Shown: positions 1-15,571, numbered from the stretch's first letter. The stretch: DNA of 64,000 nucleotides from Ptychodera flava (GCF_041260155.1 NC_091940.1:24475870-24539869); one strand, 5' to 3'. Program-made: numbers and translations. Notes: a model not told the origin generated them from the letters alone.

Positions 1-1760
1 TGCGAAATTAGTTTATTTCTTATAGATTGTTATTTACATTATCCAACAAGGTTTCCATCATATCCAATTTTTCTATAAATTTTAAATGAGTTCGCATGAT
101 GAATAACCATTGGAGACAGATGCAAACACGTATGTCAACGCAGTCAGCGATAGCCATTTTTTCCATATCCGCCCTGGGTTTTTTATCCGTCGATGCCGTT
201 TTTGATAATTATCGTCTATTTATTTCTGACCTTTGCTAGTATTCATTTCGCTAGTACGACTGCTTTAAATTTTATTTCCCTTTTTTTCGGTTTTTCTTGG
301 CAAAGAGAACATTTGAGTGTGGGCGTATTGGAGTGAATTACGAAAACAAAAACATCGTAATTTCTTTCTCAACAACTTTCTTTGTCAGGTAGTCTGTGCA
401 ATTTACATTAATTTTTTTTATATGAAGAAAGACTTGGTGATGAGTCGCCCCATTTCTCATTTCTTGTCGGTTAAACACTTTCATATATATACACACGTTT
501 GCGTGTTCCCATTTCAAAGTTGAAAATTAAAGATATCTGAATTAATTTATGAAAAAATTTAAATATTTGTCCTTTTCGAACAGTTAAAATGAACATTACA
601 GATGGTCGTAAAGTTTAAACGCGTCATGGTATTTTCTGAATGTTGTTATTTAGGCGTCGTTTTATTGTGTAAGCGAGGTGAAGTGTAGTCACGTGCAGTG
701 AATCTGATATTTTTGCCAAAAGTATATTGCAATGCGCATGTTTTGATCACACGGACTTTACGCTCAACATGATGCTCCCAGGGACAGGCACGAGAAACCC
801 TAGTCCGCACACACAGAACTGAAATACTGACAACCGAATCACAGAGGCGCTGGTATGGCACCTCACAAAGACTTCTTATAATTATTTCGTCGTCAGAATG
901 CTTTATTTCTGACGAAAAATGATTACTTCCAAGAAAACTATCAGAAATTATCATTGTCAAATAGCTTAAACAGTTAACAAATGAGGAGTTTGCCATACAA
1001 AATATTGGATACAATGGTAAACAGTCTGGGTTCCAACTTATCTCCTAGGCTATTTTGTACTACAAGACACCTTTATCTAATATTCTTGTTTGGCTGTCTG
1101 TGAGTTATAGGTATGGCAACACCTTATCTTTTGATATCAATGTATACGGGTACACTTGATAACGACTGTGTGACAAGCATTTCATTATAGAGCAATACAA
1201 GAGGGGAGTGACACCCCGCCCCTCTTAATTCCCCCAACGAGGAGTACTTTCTTGTAGTTGCATAACAATAAAATCAGCTTCAGAACGGAATTAATCTCCG
1301 GGCCAACACACAATTGCAAATTACACACCAACCATGCTGGCCATGTGACGGACATTATTGCATTGAGCGATGTGATGAAAAACCCTTAATGCTATGGTAG
1401 CATGACGCATTTCGAGAGATCTGCGGTTCACGATTCTCTGTTTAAGGCTCGTTGTTTACTGTCGGAGATTTTTGACGATTCTCTCATTGTTTTCCCCGCC
1501 CTATCATTCTTTATTTTCTCCAGCTTGTCCTTGCTATCTTGGGGTCAATGATTGCGCGACCGCATAAACAGATATCACATAGTTCTCTTTCCTTTTCATT
1601 GTTTGTGTCTGACTTTGTCATTCTCTCCATCTCACCCTCAGTCTATTTGTCACCCATTGTCTCACTCTATTTTTGCCCATAAAACGTCTTACGCCTCGAC
1701 ACTTGTTTGGGAGTAAGTATCGACGTGAAAGAGTCCACACCCGGCTGCCTGCACCTACAG
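1..1760. other. Noncoding, no feature found
   Basis: AT-rich DNA with short chance frames. The only structure seen is a small hairpin AAGAGGGG..CCCCTCTT at 1199-1227. Confidence 0.6.
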
Positions 1761-1766
1761 TCTGTC

Positions 1767-1822
<56 letters not shown>
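1761..1822. repeat. CTGT microsatellite
   Basis: About 15 tandem CTGT units. The open frames across it on both strands are low-complexity artefacts. Confidence 0.95.
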
Positions 1823-1828
<6 letters not shown>

Positions 1829-2653
1829 GCCCGCATATCGTCTGTCGTGGACTTTGCCTCCATATAGTTGCAGCATTCAGTCTTCCAAACTATACTAGTC
1901 GTGTCTTGATCCGTCTGTCTACATTCTGCTTTCTCTCTGCTCTGATACAACTGTCTCCAAGTTAAAGTATTGACTGGCGCCCTTTTTAAGCGGGTTGAAT
2001 GAACGTACACCGGTGCGGTCATACTTGCATTCTTCACTGTTTATAAACTAATCAAATCAATTGTGCGGTGTGTCGAAAGACTGTCATCCGAAGTATAAAA
2101 TTCTTTCGATTCTATGTTCTCTTGGCTAGTGTGAGCTGAACAGTACGAAACTATGGCTGGCACTTCCACAGTACACGTTTAAATAAACATATTTCTTCCG
2201 CTAATCCTTTAAAATTGTTCATATTTTGAGTTCTGTGGAACTCGGCAAGCTAGGATTGACCCAGTTATTTTGTAAGTATGAGACCAATAGGGACTTGGCC
2301 AGTCAGTGTCGTACAACTGTTGAACCTTAAGCCAGGTTTACTCTTATATCTCTAGCCTTGTTACAGAACAGCCGACGGTCCCATAATGGTTTCTCCTCGA
2401 CGCCAACCGTCGAAGTCGTCCGACTCCCTTGCGTGGGAGTGAAGCAGAATGAAGTGAGAGTACAACAAGGGTAAAGAATTTGTTAAGGACGGACTGCAGA
2501 AGGTTTTTCCGATCGAGATATGCATCTTGATAAGACTTGTTTGAGTTTATTTTGTGGGTGTAATTTCAAGGATTGCAATCAACAGATATCTGGGTGAAGG
2601 TTGACTTCCCCATGGAAAGCTTTCTAACATTAGTTGGACCGCATTTTAGGTTT
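1823..2653. other. Noncoding, no feature found
   Basis: No repeat termini or splice-bounded frames were seen before copy A1. Confidence 0.55.
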
Positions 2654-3010
2654 TTAAGGTAGAACGCGCCTCGGGGACAGATACTCGGACTCTCAAATTT
2701 CTACAATACTTGTCTAATCTACCACTTGTGGGGTCTCATTTTACAGCTCTTGGAGAAAGAAAAGCGTTTACCGTCTTAATTTTTCGAATATCAAAAATTT
2801 TATTTTTACCCCATTGAGTTAACACAGGGATGACGGCCATTTTGAATTTCAAATACAGCAAAATGTTGAGTACTTTATCTCACAAGTTCCAAACTTTGCA
2901 CGATGACCCCTGATTTTTATAAGTGATTTGGTAAGAGAATTGTTGAATTTCATTGGGAAAGTTTGAGCAAAATTTTAAGTCCTTCACTTCCGAGGCGCAC
3001 ATTACCTTAA
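2654..3010. mobile_element. Family A TTAA element, copy A1 (complete)
   Basis: Ends TTAAGGTAGAACGCGCCTCGG and, inverted, TTAAGGTAATGTGCGCCTCGG; both ends carry TTAA. The interior includes ACAGGGATGACGGCCATTTT, which recurs in the other copies. TTAA target duplication suggests a piggyBac- or Kolobok-type nonautonomous element. This is the only copy here with both termini clean. Confidence 0.8.
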
Positions 3011-3397
3011 TGGGTGAATTTGCGTATCGGCGTCCCAAACTATTGACAAAGGCAAATCAGCCCCAAAACCAGCCCCTTACAGGAGCGAGACTTCTTCCCA
3101 TCAAGTACAAGTCCTTCTTGTTCGCCCATAGAACGTTCAGACACCAAATATCAGCCTGGCAAACACAATGCATTATGCGCAGGATGGTATTATTTACGGA
3201 TGTATTCTGCTCAGGACTAAATTTCAGTTGTCAGCGACAACATTAGACATAGCGCATGTTCAGGATGCATCGATGTGTACATTGGGCATGTGACGTTTAG
3301 GCGTAGAACAAGACACTGTAGTTTACAAACAGAACCAAATACACAGAACAGACATTACAAGTTACAGAAAGTGGAGCTTCAAGATTTGCTTCTATTA

Positions 3398-3615
3398 GCC
3401 CTTTGAGTGCTGTAATTTTCTCTCGCCAAAATTTTAGTGCAAAATTTTACCAATTTTTATGAATTTTTCTGTAATCATTTGATAATTTTGGTCCAAATGG
3501 ACATCACATTTCATTTGCTACAGTTTTTTTCTCGAAATTTTGGCAAAAATCCTAGAAAAATTGACTGGGGTTTATTTTATAAAAGGGACAAAAATAAACT
3601 TTGGCGCTCAAAGGG
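3398..3615. mobile_element. Small TIR element with TTA duplication
   Basis: CCCTTTGAGTGC at the left end pairs with GCGCTCAAAGGG at the right. TTA stands at 3395-3397 and 3616-3618. The interior is AAATTTTGG-rich and non-coding. Fits a PIF/Harbinger-type miniature element (MITE). Confidence 0.65.
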
Positions 3616-3618
3616 TTA

Positions 3619-5397
3619 TTTGCATCATCCCATGCATCAATATCTGCTGGATGATATCAGATTTATCCAGGCCCGATCTGTACTGTAATGTTTCCGTGGA
3701 ATGGTGTTCAATTCTTGATATTGATCCGCCTGGTCCGGGTTTCTGTGCTTCAAACTATCAAGTGATATCCCCCTTTTTCAGATCATCTTTGCCTTGCTTA
3801 AACGTGCGAGCGACTTTTTCAGTCTGTTGTTTTACGGCAGCACTGGTTGTCAAGGGGAACGGAGTTCCGTATTGTGTGAACATGCTCTCACCCAGTAGCC
3901 GTGGGCGTTCTTTACTCTTCTCTCGCCTCGATGTTCGCTCTCATAGCCACGGCTAGACGAGGAAAGCATATTTTGAGGAACTGGCAGCGCGCAGAGATTA
4001 ACGAAGAATTTAAGGAGCTTGCGAAAAGTCGATCTCAGCAGTGCTGCAGCTTCTAGTCTTCTTTATGTACTTGTAAGATCATGACAGTTTTTCTGTCACT
4101 AATCGACGGCAGAAATACGGAGTATTCTTGTCACGGAAAACGAACCCAATACCAAAACACTGAAAATATGGGGAATACTGTTTTCATTACGAAAGTTTTG
4201 TCTCAACATCGCTTGTAATTAATTCCTTTTTATGATGAGCGATTTTCACTGACAGTGTCTGAAAACAAACATTTATATACTTCACTTGGCAGGCTTGAAA
4301 AAATAATACGAAGATCTACTATCAATTAACTCCCATTCCCGGGAGAATTACAGTTATGTCTACCGCAACGCACGCCGTGAACAAGTGCTGACAAGACACG
4401 GCGTCTGTTTTTCAGTCGATTTCATGATCGGAGGAAACACGCTGCACGCGAACACGATGGACACACTTTTCCCGTCAGCAGTGTTTTCATCAATCGATTA
4501 CCGGACTGTTGAATTTCAAGCGCCGGCAGACAGAAACCGTGGCTCCCGGTGATCGATACACCGTTGTCGGATTTCAAATAGCGAACGCGCGGAAGCACAG
4601 GGAAGCTCTTGTTCGCGCCATTACCGGTCGTTTAACAAAACCCTCATTACGTTATACAAATTCTATAAGCTTCCCTATTGAAAATGGAGTCTCTCGTGCC
4701 CCCAGGGAGACTTTTAAGAATCATATCGATCATCGGCGAGGATAGAGATGACGCTTATACTGGCTTTAATTGACTTTTAGTGCCAACAATCGAGGTATTC
4801 TCAAGTTTTGTCTCGATCAGGCACGCTGATTTTTGAATATTCAACGACCCTCTAGCCACAACTTAGCCTTCTGAGCGCTCTGGAGTGACATTTCATTTCG
4901 ACCCCTGAGGAAATGAGATCTTCATGATGTCTTTTTCCAGAACGTAAATTTAAATTCAAACGAAGAGCGACTGGGGGAAGAAATCAAACTTCGAAAAATA
5001 AATAATTGAAACTCTCAATTGTTGAACGACTTTCGATCAAACAAGGTGAAGTAATGATTGTCAGATATTTTCGCACATTTGTTTGTTATTGGGTAATTAA
5101 AAACATGATCGGCCGTGACTGATTCGGGCTTATCGGTGCACTGACGAGAACTCGTATTTAAATTAATTTGCAGCGAAAAAAAATACACCCTAAAATAAAA
5201 TGTGATTGGAATTGAGGTTTTATTTGTGTCACACTCACTGAAACCCCCTAATCAATCTTCTTGCTTTGTCCACATCAATTTTGATTTGAAGATTCATATT
5301 TGAGCTGACACTTCTAGATGGGAAAAAAGTCAGTGACCTGGCTACGGCCGCAATGCATGGCTGTAAATTGATTCAATTTACGGTTCTTCTATAGTAG
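3619..5397. other. Noncoding, no feature found
   Basis: The open frames at 3540-3956 and 4509-4745 lack codon bias and splice context. The first overlaps the 3398-3615 element. Confidence 0.55.
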
Positions 5398-5414
5398 TGT
5401 GTGTGTATGTGTGT

Positions 5415-5521
<107 letters not shown>

Positions 5522-5524
5522 AGG

Positions 5525-5553
5525 ATCGATTACTGTAATTTCCCACGAGGACA
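5525..5553. repeat. Short dispersed unit, copy 1
   Basis: ACTGTAATTTCCCACGAGGA preceded by ATCGATT recurs at 5999-6022 with small differences. Each copy is followed within about 20 bases by a long TA tract, so the unit and the TA tract probably moved or amplified together. Confidence 0.6.
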
Positions 5554-5565
5554 ATTCTATGATTT

Positions 5566-5568
<3 letters not shown>

Positions 5569-5652
<84 letters not shown>

Positions 5653-5669
5653 ATATATATATATATATA
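5569..5669. repeat. TA microsatellite 1
   Basis: About 50 units with one interruption near 5651. Confidence 0.95.
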
Positions 5670-5696
5670 ATATGGGAGGGCACATTGTATACATTT

Positions 5697-5698
<2 letters not shown>

Positions 5699-5766
<68 letters not shown>
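5699..5766. repeat. TA microsatellite 2
   Basis: About 33 units, abutting the foldback repeat. Confidence 0.95.
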
Positions 5767-5769
<3 letters not shown>

Positions 5770-5975
5770 AAATAACTTCAAGTACACAGTAATGATATTT
5801 GTTACTTAAGTTTCATGCATCCTGCAATCTTCAGACATAAGAAGTGAAAGGATTCTTAGCTCCACTGCACTAGAACATATAAATGAGAGTGTTGAGCTAA
5901 GAATCCTTTGCAGGATATATGGAACTTAAGTTACAGATATCATTGTTTTGTACTTGAAGTCATTTGTGTTTAATT
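5762..5975. repeat. Foldback repeat between TA tracts
   Basis: Imperfect inverted arms pair ACTTCAAGTACA with TGTACTTGAAGT-like sequence (outer), TACTTAAGTTTCAT with ATGGAACTTAAGT (middle) and AAGGATTCTTAGCTC (5847-5861) with GAGCTAAGAATCCTT (5894-5908, inner). The loop of about 30 bases shows nothing. It directly follows the TA tract ending at 5766. No coding capacity. Confidence 0.7.
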
Positions 5976-5998
5976 TATAACGCTCTGCTTGAGCATCG

Positions 5999-6022
5999 AT
6001 CACTGTAATTTCCCACGAGGAC
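5999..6022. repeat. Short dispersed unit, copy 2
   Basis: Second copy of the ACTGTAATTTCCCACGAGGA unit, 0.47 kb from the first. It lies just upstream of the TA tract that abuts the hammerhead palindrome. Confidence 0.6.
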
Positions 6023-6035
6023 ATCTGCATACTTC

Positions 6036-6037
<2 letters not shown>

Positions 6038-6115
<78 letters not shown>
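6038..6115. repeat. TA microsatellite 3
   Basis: About 38 units, abutting the left arm of the ribozyme palindrome. Confidence 0.95.
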
Positions 6116-6121
<6 letters not shown>

Positions 6122-6149
6122 GGTTGCTGGAGAATTGATTTTACAATTT

Positions 6150-6200
6150 CATCTCTACAACGTTGTTTCGTGAGTCGCGAGACTCACTCATCAGGAGACT
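6150..6200 (-). ncRNA. Type I hammerhead ribozyme motif, minus-strand copy
   Basis: Read on the minus strand, CTGATGA (6188-6194) is followed by a perfect 7-bp stem II (GTGAGTC/GACTCAC, loop TCGC) and then GAAAC (6165-6169). A very short stem III (ACA..TGT) follows, with the cleavage triplet GTA ending at 6156. Stem I pairs GTCTC with GAGAT, five pairs including a terminal G-U. It is the mirror of the plus-strand copy in the same palindrome. Short stem III is typical of type I hammerheads carried by Penelope-like elements and related repeats. Confidence 0.8.
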
Positions 6201-6224
6201 AGTCTAGTCTAGTCTAGTCCAGTC

Positions 6225-6277
6225 TAGTCTCCTGATGAGTGAGTCTCGCGACTCACGAAACAACGTTGTAGAGATGA
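6225..6277 (+). ncRNA. Type I hammerhead ribozyme motif, plus-strand copy
   Basis: All invariant core bases are present: CTGATGA at 6232-6238, stem II GTGAGTC (6239-6245) and GACTCAC (6250-6256) with loop TCGC, GAAAC at 6257-6261, stem III ACA/TGT closed by ACGT, and H17 = A at 6270. Predicted cleavage is between 6270 and 6271. Stem I pairs 6227-6231 (GTCTC) with 6271-6275 (GAGAT). Such ribozymes process repeat transcripts in Penelope-like retroelements and retrozymes; the activity here is inferred from structure. No reverse transcriptase was found beside it. Confidence 0.82.
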
Positions 6278-6358
6278 AATTGTAAAATCAATTCTCCAGC
6301 AACCCTTATATATCTCGCTCTACTTTTGTATTGAGCACTTTGTATTGGACAAGTCGAA

Positions 6359-8457
<2,099 letters not shown>

Positions 8458-8812
8458 AAGGTAGTATGCCCCCTCGAAACTGAAATACTGAAACTTTCAC
8501 TCAAACTTTCCTGAGAGAAACTTTCAAGTGTTCTCATTCCAAATGAAGATCTGAATTAGAATTAGGGTAATCGTGCAAATTTTGTTACTAGAGACATAAA
8601 TTACCCAACATTTTTTTCTATTATTAGCAATTCAAAATGGCTGCTATCTCCGTGTTAACTCTATGGGAAAATTTAGATTTCCAAATTTTCCCGTAGACTG
8701 AGACCGCAGTAACTACACTCACTCCAAGATCTTTAAAATGGGCCCCACAAGTGGTAAACCACAGAAGTACTATAAAAATTAGAGAATCCGAATATCTGTC
8801 CCCGAGGCGCAA
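8458..8812. mobile_element. Family A element, copy A2
   Basis: Same family as A1 in inverted orientation: AAGGTAGTATGCCCCCTCG at the left, CCCCGAGGCGCAATCC at the right, with CAAAATGGCTGCTATCTCCG inside. No TTAA is left at the junctions, so it is older or damaged. Confidence 0.75.
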
Positions 8813-9410
8813 TCCCAGGCTCGCTTCATATGCTTTAAGTGGTCTTCAAAAAATTTGATGATGTACCGATCGCGATACACACATACACTGGCACAGACTA
8901 AATGAAAATAATTGGTAACCCGACCTAACCTATTTAAAAACCTCCCACCTTAAATTTTACCCACTTTTAAAAATTTCAGTATAATTTCGCCAAATTTCGC
9001 TGTTTTTTTTTCTCACTAGGTCACATCCAATAAAAATAAAACTTTAAAAAGGACCGCGGCCTACCTATCCCATTTCCTAAAGGCATGTCAATGAAAACAC
9101 ATACTTGTTCGGTACCATTACAAAATTATTACGTTCCTCGTTCACAGTGACGTCAGCGAATTTTTTTATTGCAGATCTGTTGAGCTACAGGCATTTGAAG
9201 TATATATTGTCGTCATGTTGTTCAACTGTCTAGTCGCTGTGTTGAGAGCAATGTGTCCACTCTCGCTGTGCCAGATTCCAATCGGATCAGATCGTACACC
9301 AAACGTGCCTTCATATTTAAATGATATAGCATCGCGCCAACCAAATGATCCCGTTTCAACAACACACAGCAGACTACCGGTAGACAATGAGATTGAAAGA
9401 CAGGCAGACA
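8813..9410. other. Noncoding, no feature found
   Basis: A short stretch between copy A2 and the tetranucleotide arrays; nothing recognised. Confidence 0.55.
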
Positions 9411-9594
<184 letters not shown>

Positions 9595-9618
9595 GTTAGA
9601 TTGATAGAGAGATAAAAA

Positions 9619-9730
9619 GACATACATACATACATACGTACATACATACATACATACATACATACATACATACATACATACATACATACATACATACATA
9701 CATACATACATACATACATACACACACACA
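9619..9730. repeat. CATA microsatellite ending in CA
   Basis: About 25 units, one CGTA variant, separated from the GATA array by 25 bases of degenerate units. Confidence 0.95.
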
Positions 9731-12700
9731 GTCTCACATACTATAGCAACAGTATCTAGGCAATAAGTCAGGTATCGCTATGTTTTGGCGAGACAGCTGT
9801 ATTGCTATGTTTGTCGAATCAATTCAAAATTATTGCAGCGTGCGAAATTTTCAAAAGAGATATCTCTTGTGGTCGTGGTGTATGTCGAGTGGAACTAATA
9901 ACGTCATCATGATGTTATGCTTGTGAAGTCTAACAAAATTAGTCAGCAAAGATACTGTACGTCATTTTTGACGAATAAAAGGCTGCGGCAGTGTTGTCAG
10001 CATAAATGACGAAACGTTGCCATCGTCACTCGACTGTCCTTGCGGTGTCATCTTGCAGAGACGGCATCGAAATGACACGAGCGTGCCCGGCCATGGCTGG
10101 GCGACTGTTTCGGTTCGATTCCCTCGCTATCATTTCTCATCGAAATGTCGCGCCCGACTCCAGCAATGCGTTACAGCGGCGTATCTGACACCGGGACTGA
10201 CATTAAAAGTAAAAAGCAAAAAGGTCGTAAATTGCTGAAGGGAGTGCTGAACTTTGCAGAGAAGAACAAGACAATACCATGCACGGGATTACGACCGAGT
10301 GACATTTTACACTTTGCCACGTATATGCAGCGGCCTGCATCTTTCATGCATCAGCCAAAAGCCTAATTGTCCCCCATGATGTATGCCAGCCACAGTACAA
10401 TGAGTAAAGTCCATGCATGAATCATAGTAGCTAAACGGATTTCTCCATGTTTATATCATTAATTTATGCCTGCTGGACTAATCCAAAGAAATCTCCTGAA
10501 ATTAATTCCTTCTCTGCGACACCCAAAATATGTAAACACATGACATTGTACGCAACTCGACAGTCATGTTGTAGTTTTTCTAAGTCATCATTGGGTGGTC
10601 GCCTTCTAACTAGCCTTGGGGTAGGAAAAGACTCGGTAGCTGTGCCCGAAGCTGAGACAAATAGGACGACAAATACCAGAACCAGCCGTAAATTGCAATC
10701 CGAATCCAACCTATGTGATAATGACAGGCACGCTGATGCATGTGTCAACCAATCCGAACACTCGTTGGAACCAGCGTGGACTAGCTTATCTAAGCTTCAG
10801 AAAAACTTTTCAGGACTGATACACCGAAAATTCATTTAAACGCCGAAAATGCTTCAGCACAGAGCGAGAGTATTAACAGAGAGGGAGGGTAAACGTAAAG
10901 TTTATGCAAAATAGATCACCGCTAAGGTTTGATAGGGCAACTTGCTGAATAAATTACTCAATCTTTTCACGAGATTGTGCTTGGTTGGAGAATATAATAT
11001 GTTCATTGCAACTCTCTTCTGTTTTTTTTTGAAAACTCGAGAAACAAGTTCTCTTTTGGACACGCGAGCGGCAAACACACATACGTAGGAGCGCTGAATG
11101 TAAGCTTATTTGTTCTGCAATTTGAGTACGTCGCGACGGAATTTGCGCGGGGCTTCTATTATCTCTTAATCGGATGATGAACAATGATGAAAAATTGCAT
11201 TAGACAGGTTGTGAAAGCAATATTGCAATAAGCATTCACGCAAGGCTCTCCAACGGACGATTTTGTGATTTTTCGCTTCTTTTCGTCCGATAGCTAGAAT
11301 GGAATTAGTGCACTGGGCGGCAGCGGGGACCAAACATATTTACATATAAAAATCGATAAAATGTGCCAATTACGTTGACAAATAGTCGGTATTAAAATCC
11401 AGGCAGCGTTGCCCGGAACGTTTGTTGTTTTAGACGCTATCAGAATTGTAATATCTGAGTATTACTGACTCCCAGCTTTGGCCCGTATAGCTGATAAGTA
11501 TGCAGACAACAACAGTTTATGACAACGTAAATTTGATAAATTACGATTAATGGAAGGCTTGGCATTTTCCCAGTTGCAGCTGGAACCACGTCACGCTGCC
11601 CGAAATAAAATAGACGGGAATCCATTTCCAGTTGAAGAGCAAACATTTTCCCCCTCTCTCATTTCTCCACACGTCAAACAAATCGCTGCTTGAAGGCATG
11701 GCCTGTATCTTAGCAATGGAAGATAGCGGTTGAAAAAAACTCTCTTTTTCCAAGCTGACACGGTGCGAAGTAGCGCTGTTCATGCCCGCGAAGTAGATCG
11801 GCAAAATCGTTTATATATACAAATCGGAATTAAAAAACGCTTATCACAAAAACACCCTGTAGCTATTTTAGCTTTGATTTGGCCGGCGCAATATATCAGA
11901 ATTAGACGAATTCCTGCCAATTTGATGGTCGTCAGTTTGCCGATATAGTAGTAAATCAGGAACACGAATTCCAGAGAAGTATTTTCCATTTTAAGGTCAT
12001 TCATTCTTTTTTACAGTTGCACGCTTATTGTTATGCCGTCATACATAGCCCTCAAGTCCCTTTGCCCCTCCCTACTGTCACCCCTCCTCCCTATTTTCCC
12101 CTCTTACATGCCATAATAGGGAACATCTACAAATTACTTAGGGTATGCGTGAGACGCTACTTGCCAGCCGATGTCGCCAAGACAATCAGACGAAGGAAGA
12201 CAAGCACAGGAAAGAAAGTTAGAGATGCCAGGATGAAACGCTTGTTTTAACCTCTGACCGGGATTCCCGGTTTTAGTATTCTACCCAGCAAATGACAAAT
12301 ATGATCAAAATAAATTATGTTTTTAAGCTTCGCTGGAAAGTGACAACGTTGAAAGTACATTGACATTCCAAAATTTTAGTGAGAATGGTTCAATTTTCAT
12401 TCTTTTTCTCTTTCTGAAAACTATGTCAAAATGTCTTGTGGCGAATTGTCAAAAATGACCTGCACAAGTCATGTATATTATCCAATGTTATTGTTGACAA
12501 ATGAAATTTTCGTCCAGAATAAAATCATTAATCCTCAGTACAATGTTACAGAAATTTTGTTTGTACTTGCAAGGCCAATACTCTGTATTGAAACACACTT
12601 TCGGGAAAGGCGAAAAGAAAATGTAGTTGTTCTATCAAACAGTTTTATCAAAAGTGACGACTGCTGTTCCTATAAATGAGTGCGAGCTGATCAATTATCC

Positions 12701-15571
12701 CCTGTCTCCAGTAATCAGTTTACCCATCCATTCGGCATGAAAGATGCAGTTAACATATAAAAATTTTACGCAGTTAATAAATAATCGGTTTAGCGTGATT
12801 TCAGCTGAAAAAACCGCCGAACAGGTTTTGTACATATCTAGCGCAATTTCGCTCTCTTCGGCAAGGTTTTCTGTCAACAAAAGAAAAAAATGAAATACCT
12901 TCTTAAAAATCAACGACGAAATCAAATAATCTCGATGTGTGGTACGAGGACAGGTTAAACAGCCTAATTGTAATGTGCTGTGCACGGAGGATGACAGCTT
13001 GCTGAAACAGCCGTTGGCTTATTAGCATAAATTTCTGCTGGACACCAGAAATTTCCCTTTCGTTGCATTCCGCCTGTCAGCTGGGTTGCTCTTGTCTCTT
13101 TGTTTTCGATCATTCATTCAGTAATGTCTCCACGTGCATGCTTAACGATGTGAGCAACTTCTCAAACAATACGAAATTTATGAAAATAACGGCGAAAGAG
13201 AGTTGCTTTGTACCTGTTACATGTGTTAAGGCTGCACGTTTAATTATCTGTGTTTGCAATGCGATATCAGAATACCAGAATATGGAGTTAATACGGTCAA
13301 AGTTCATTGTCAAAAATATCTAAAATAAGATTTTTCCCTGATTCTCAAGGACGGATTTGAAGCTAACATTTCCACTCGATGTAATGCCAATACCATGACA
13401 ATACTAATTGGATTAGTCTAAGTGGTAGCATACGTGCAAAACATTTGTTTTTCGGCTTTCCGTATTAAATGTCCTTTGACAAACTCTGGACCGTTGTCGC
13501 CATTTACTACAATATCGACTGCAAATGTACTCGGCGTTTATCGCAGATAATACACTCGGCACAGCAATCTTTCATTCCTTCATCGGAAGCGTTCTCCAAA
13601 CTGTATATTAATACAGTCCGCAATCGGTAAACTTCCGACGATTTGTTCCGAGGAAAACCAACAAATTAATAAAGGCAGGCAAGTGATTACATGCCGCCGG
13701 TTTGATGATCTTGACATTAATTATGCTAACATTTGCATTTCGTTATGCGTTTATCGAGTCTGTTAATTTCACTTTGAATAGCACTCATCGAATTGCTTAA
13801 TTATTACAGAGAAGGGCACTCTCCCCGCGTTCATGTATGTCACGTTAACCACAGAAAACCCAACTGTCAAACGTCAACTCGAGTATAAGAAGAGGGATCA
13901 CACCTGTGACCTTGTACTTCTGACACGCCCATCAACGCCAATGGCAATTTCATCGACAAAAATACCATGGAAGTATTCTGGCGTGTCATTTTTATTTCAG
14001 AACCAAAGCGAAGCACACATTGTCCAGTCAAACGATGAGAAGCTTCCCGCGGAATAGTACACAGACAGCTCTAACTGTATATGCGTACTACATTTTCTAC
14101 AACAGGAGAGAATGGCTAATGAAAGATGATTCTATGCGGTTTTTCTAGTATCGGTCACTTCAGACGTGATATTTGTGATTGTTTATCAAGGATCAGCATA
14201 AAGGCTTTCGGTTACAAACTGGTCGGAATATTATTATTTCGATCACATAGCTTGAAAATTTTGCACTGATGGTTGAGTGTAATCTTCCATCGCATTTCTA
14301 AAATATAAACTTCAACGGAAAAAAAATCGTTGGCAAAATATATCATTGCTCTTATACAAACTTTGAGAACTATGTATGGCATAATTGTACGAGGTATATC
14401 TTACGTTGTCGAGTGAATTTCCCATTCCGTCGTTCATAACATTGCGAAGATAAAAAAGAATTGGTAAAAATGTCACACCTCGTTGATATGCACTGTTATT
14501 TTAACGGAAACTCATCACAAATAAGGTAAAATAACAACGGTACTGACTAAATATCATTTTCTTTTCAGGAACGCTGTACATGATGAACGTTTGGATTTGA
14601 AAAGAAAGCATTGATGAACCACAACTCATACCTGTCACTGAGTGAAGAATCCCGCCAACTGCATGACTGCCAATGAAAATACATTACGGTCGCTTCACGG
14701 ACCTTTCCATGGATGTTAATTCTGGATCGCCGAGTTGGCTACCCCTTGGACGATTTTCGGGGGAACTGTGCACAGAAAATATTCCTTTTTAAAATAGACA
14801 ACATATACGGGTAGAAATTTCTTCTGTCCCCAAAAGATGACTGAGGACTAACACTAAAAAAACTGTCATTGTCATTCATGTAGTAAATTCGAAGTATGAT
14901 CCACGCAATCAGACAGTTAGTCATAAGTTAATCTATTTCACAAAATATAGACAATTTGCAGACAATTATAAATATCGGCTGCCGACCTAGAAATAGTTAC
15001 GTTAAAATGCGCAATAGGGCAACTGAAATAAACGTATGCATGTATATTCATTTCGGGTAAAGAATTTTTTCCATTTTTGATTCGCCCATATTGCTTCTCC
15101 AACAGTGTCATATTTTTATAAAATATTACCCCCAAACTGGAAAGGTCGCTTTGAACTAATATCATAAATTTGCCGATGTTTGGCCAGTTGTAGCAATCGA
15201 AATTAACTCTAAATTGCCACGGCAATGTACATTTCCACAAAAGACGAGAGTGTTTCGTTAAATGTGGCACTCAGGCGTTCAGTGGATTTGATCACCTTGC
15301 ACGATGCGGGTGTGGTAACCGCAATGCAAGAATAAATTGACAAGCATCGTGGCTTTTGTATGTTATATTTCATCTGGTGTAGTTGACAAGAAAAATACAA
15401 TAAACTGATCCTAGTTGCAAAATGAAATTAACGATTTTAAGGGCAGTCGAGCGGATTTTTCTTTTTCATTAATTTACTCAATCATGCAGGTCCCTGTTAA
15501 TGTCAAAACTCATCAGGGTGTGTGGGTTGAGCTTGAATTCCTCTGTTCGCCGTGTTGCAATTCAATTCAGC
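9731..15571. other. Long noncoding stretch
   Basis: A GC-richer patch at 10000-10240 has three overlapping frames of 60-73 codons after TCTTGCAG (10046-10053), but none is distinctive. Elsewhere AT-rich DNA without repeats. Confidence 0.5.

Larger units (their letters stand above)
6113..6310. repeat. Palindromic repeat carrying two hammerhead motifs
   Basis: Two arms of about 80 bases are near-perfect reverse complements (6119-6199 and 6225-6303). Each arm runs from a GGTTGCTGGAG end through an ACAATTTCATCTC block to the ribozyme core, and they meet at an imperfect TCTAG repeat centre (6198-6228). TA tracts lie on both sides. It may be two inverted termini of a Penelope-like element or a palindromic nonautonomous repeat. 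Confidence 0.85.

Noticed and set aside
10040-10125. GGTTCGATTCC, like the B box of a tRNA gene
   Set aside because: No cloverleaf with an acceptor stem and matching A box can be drawn around it.
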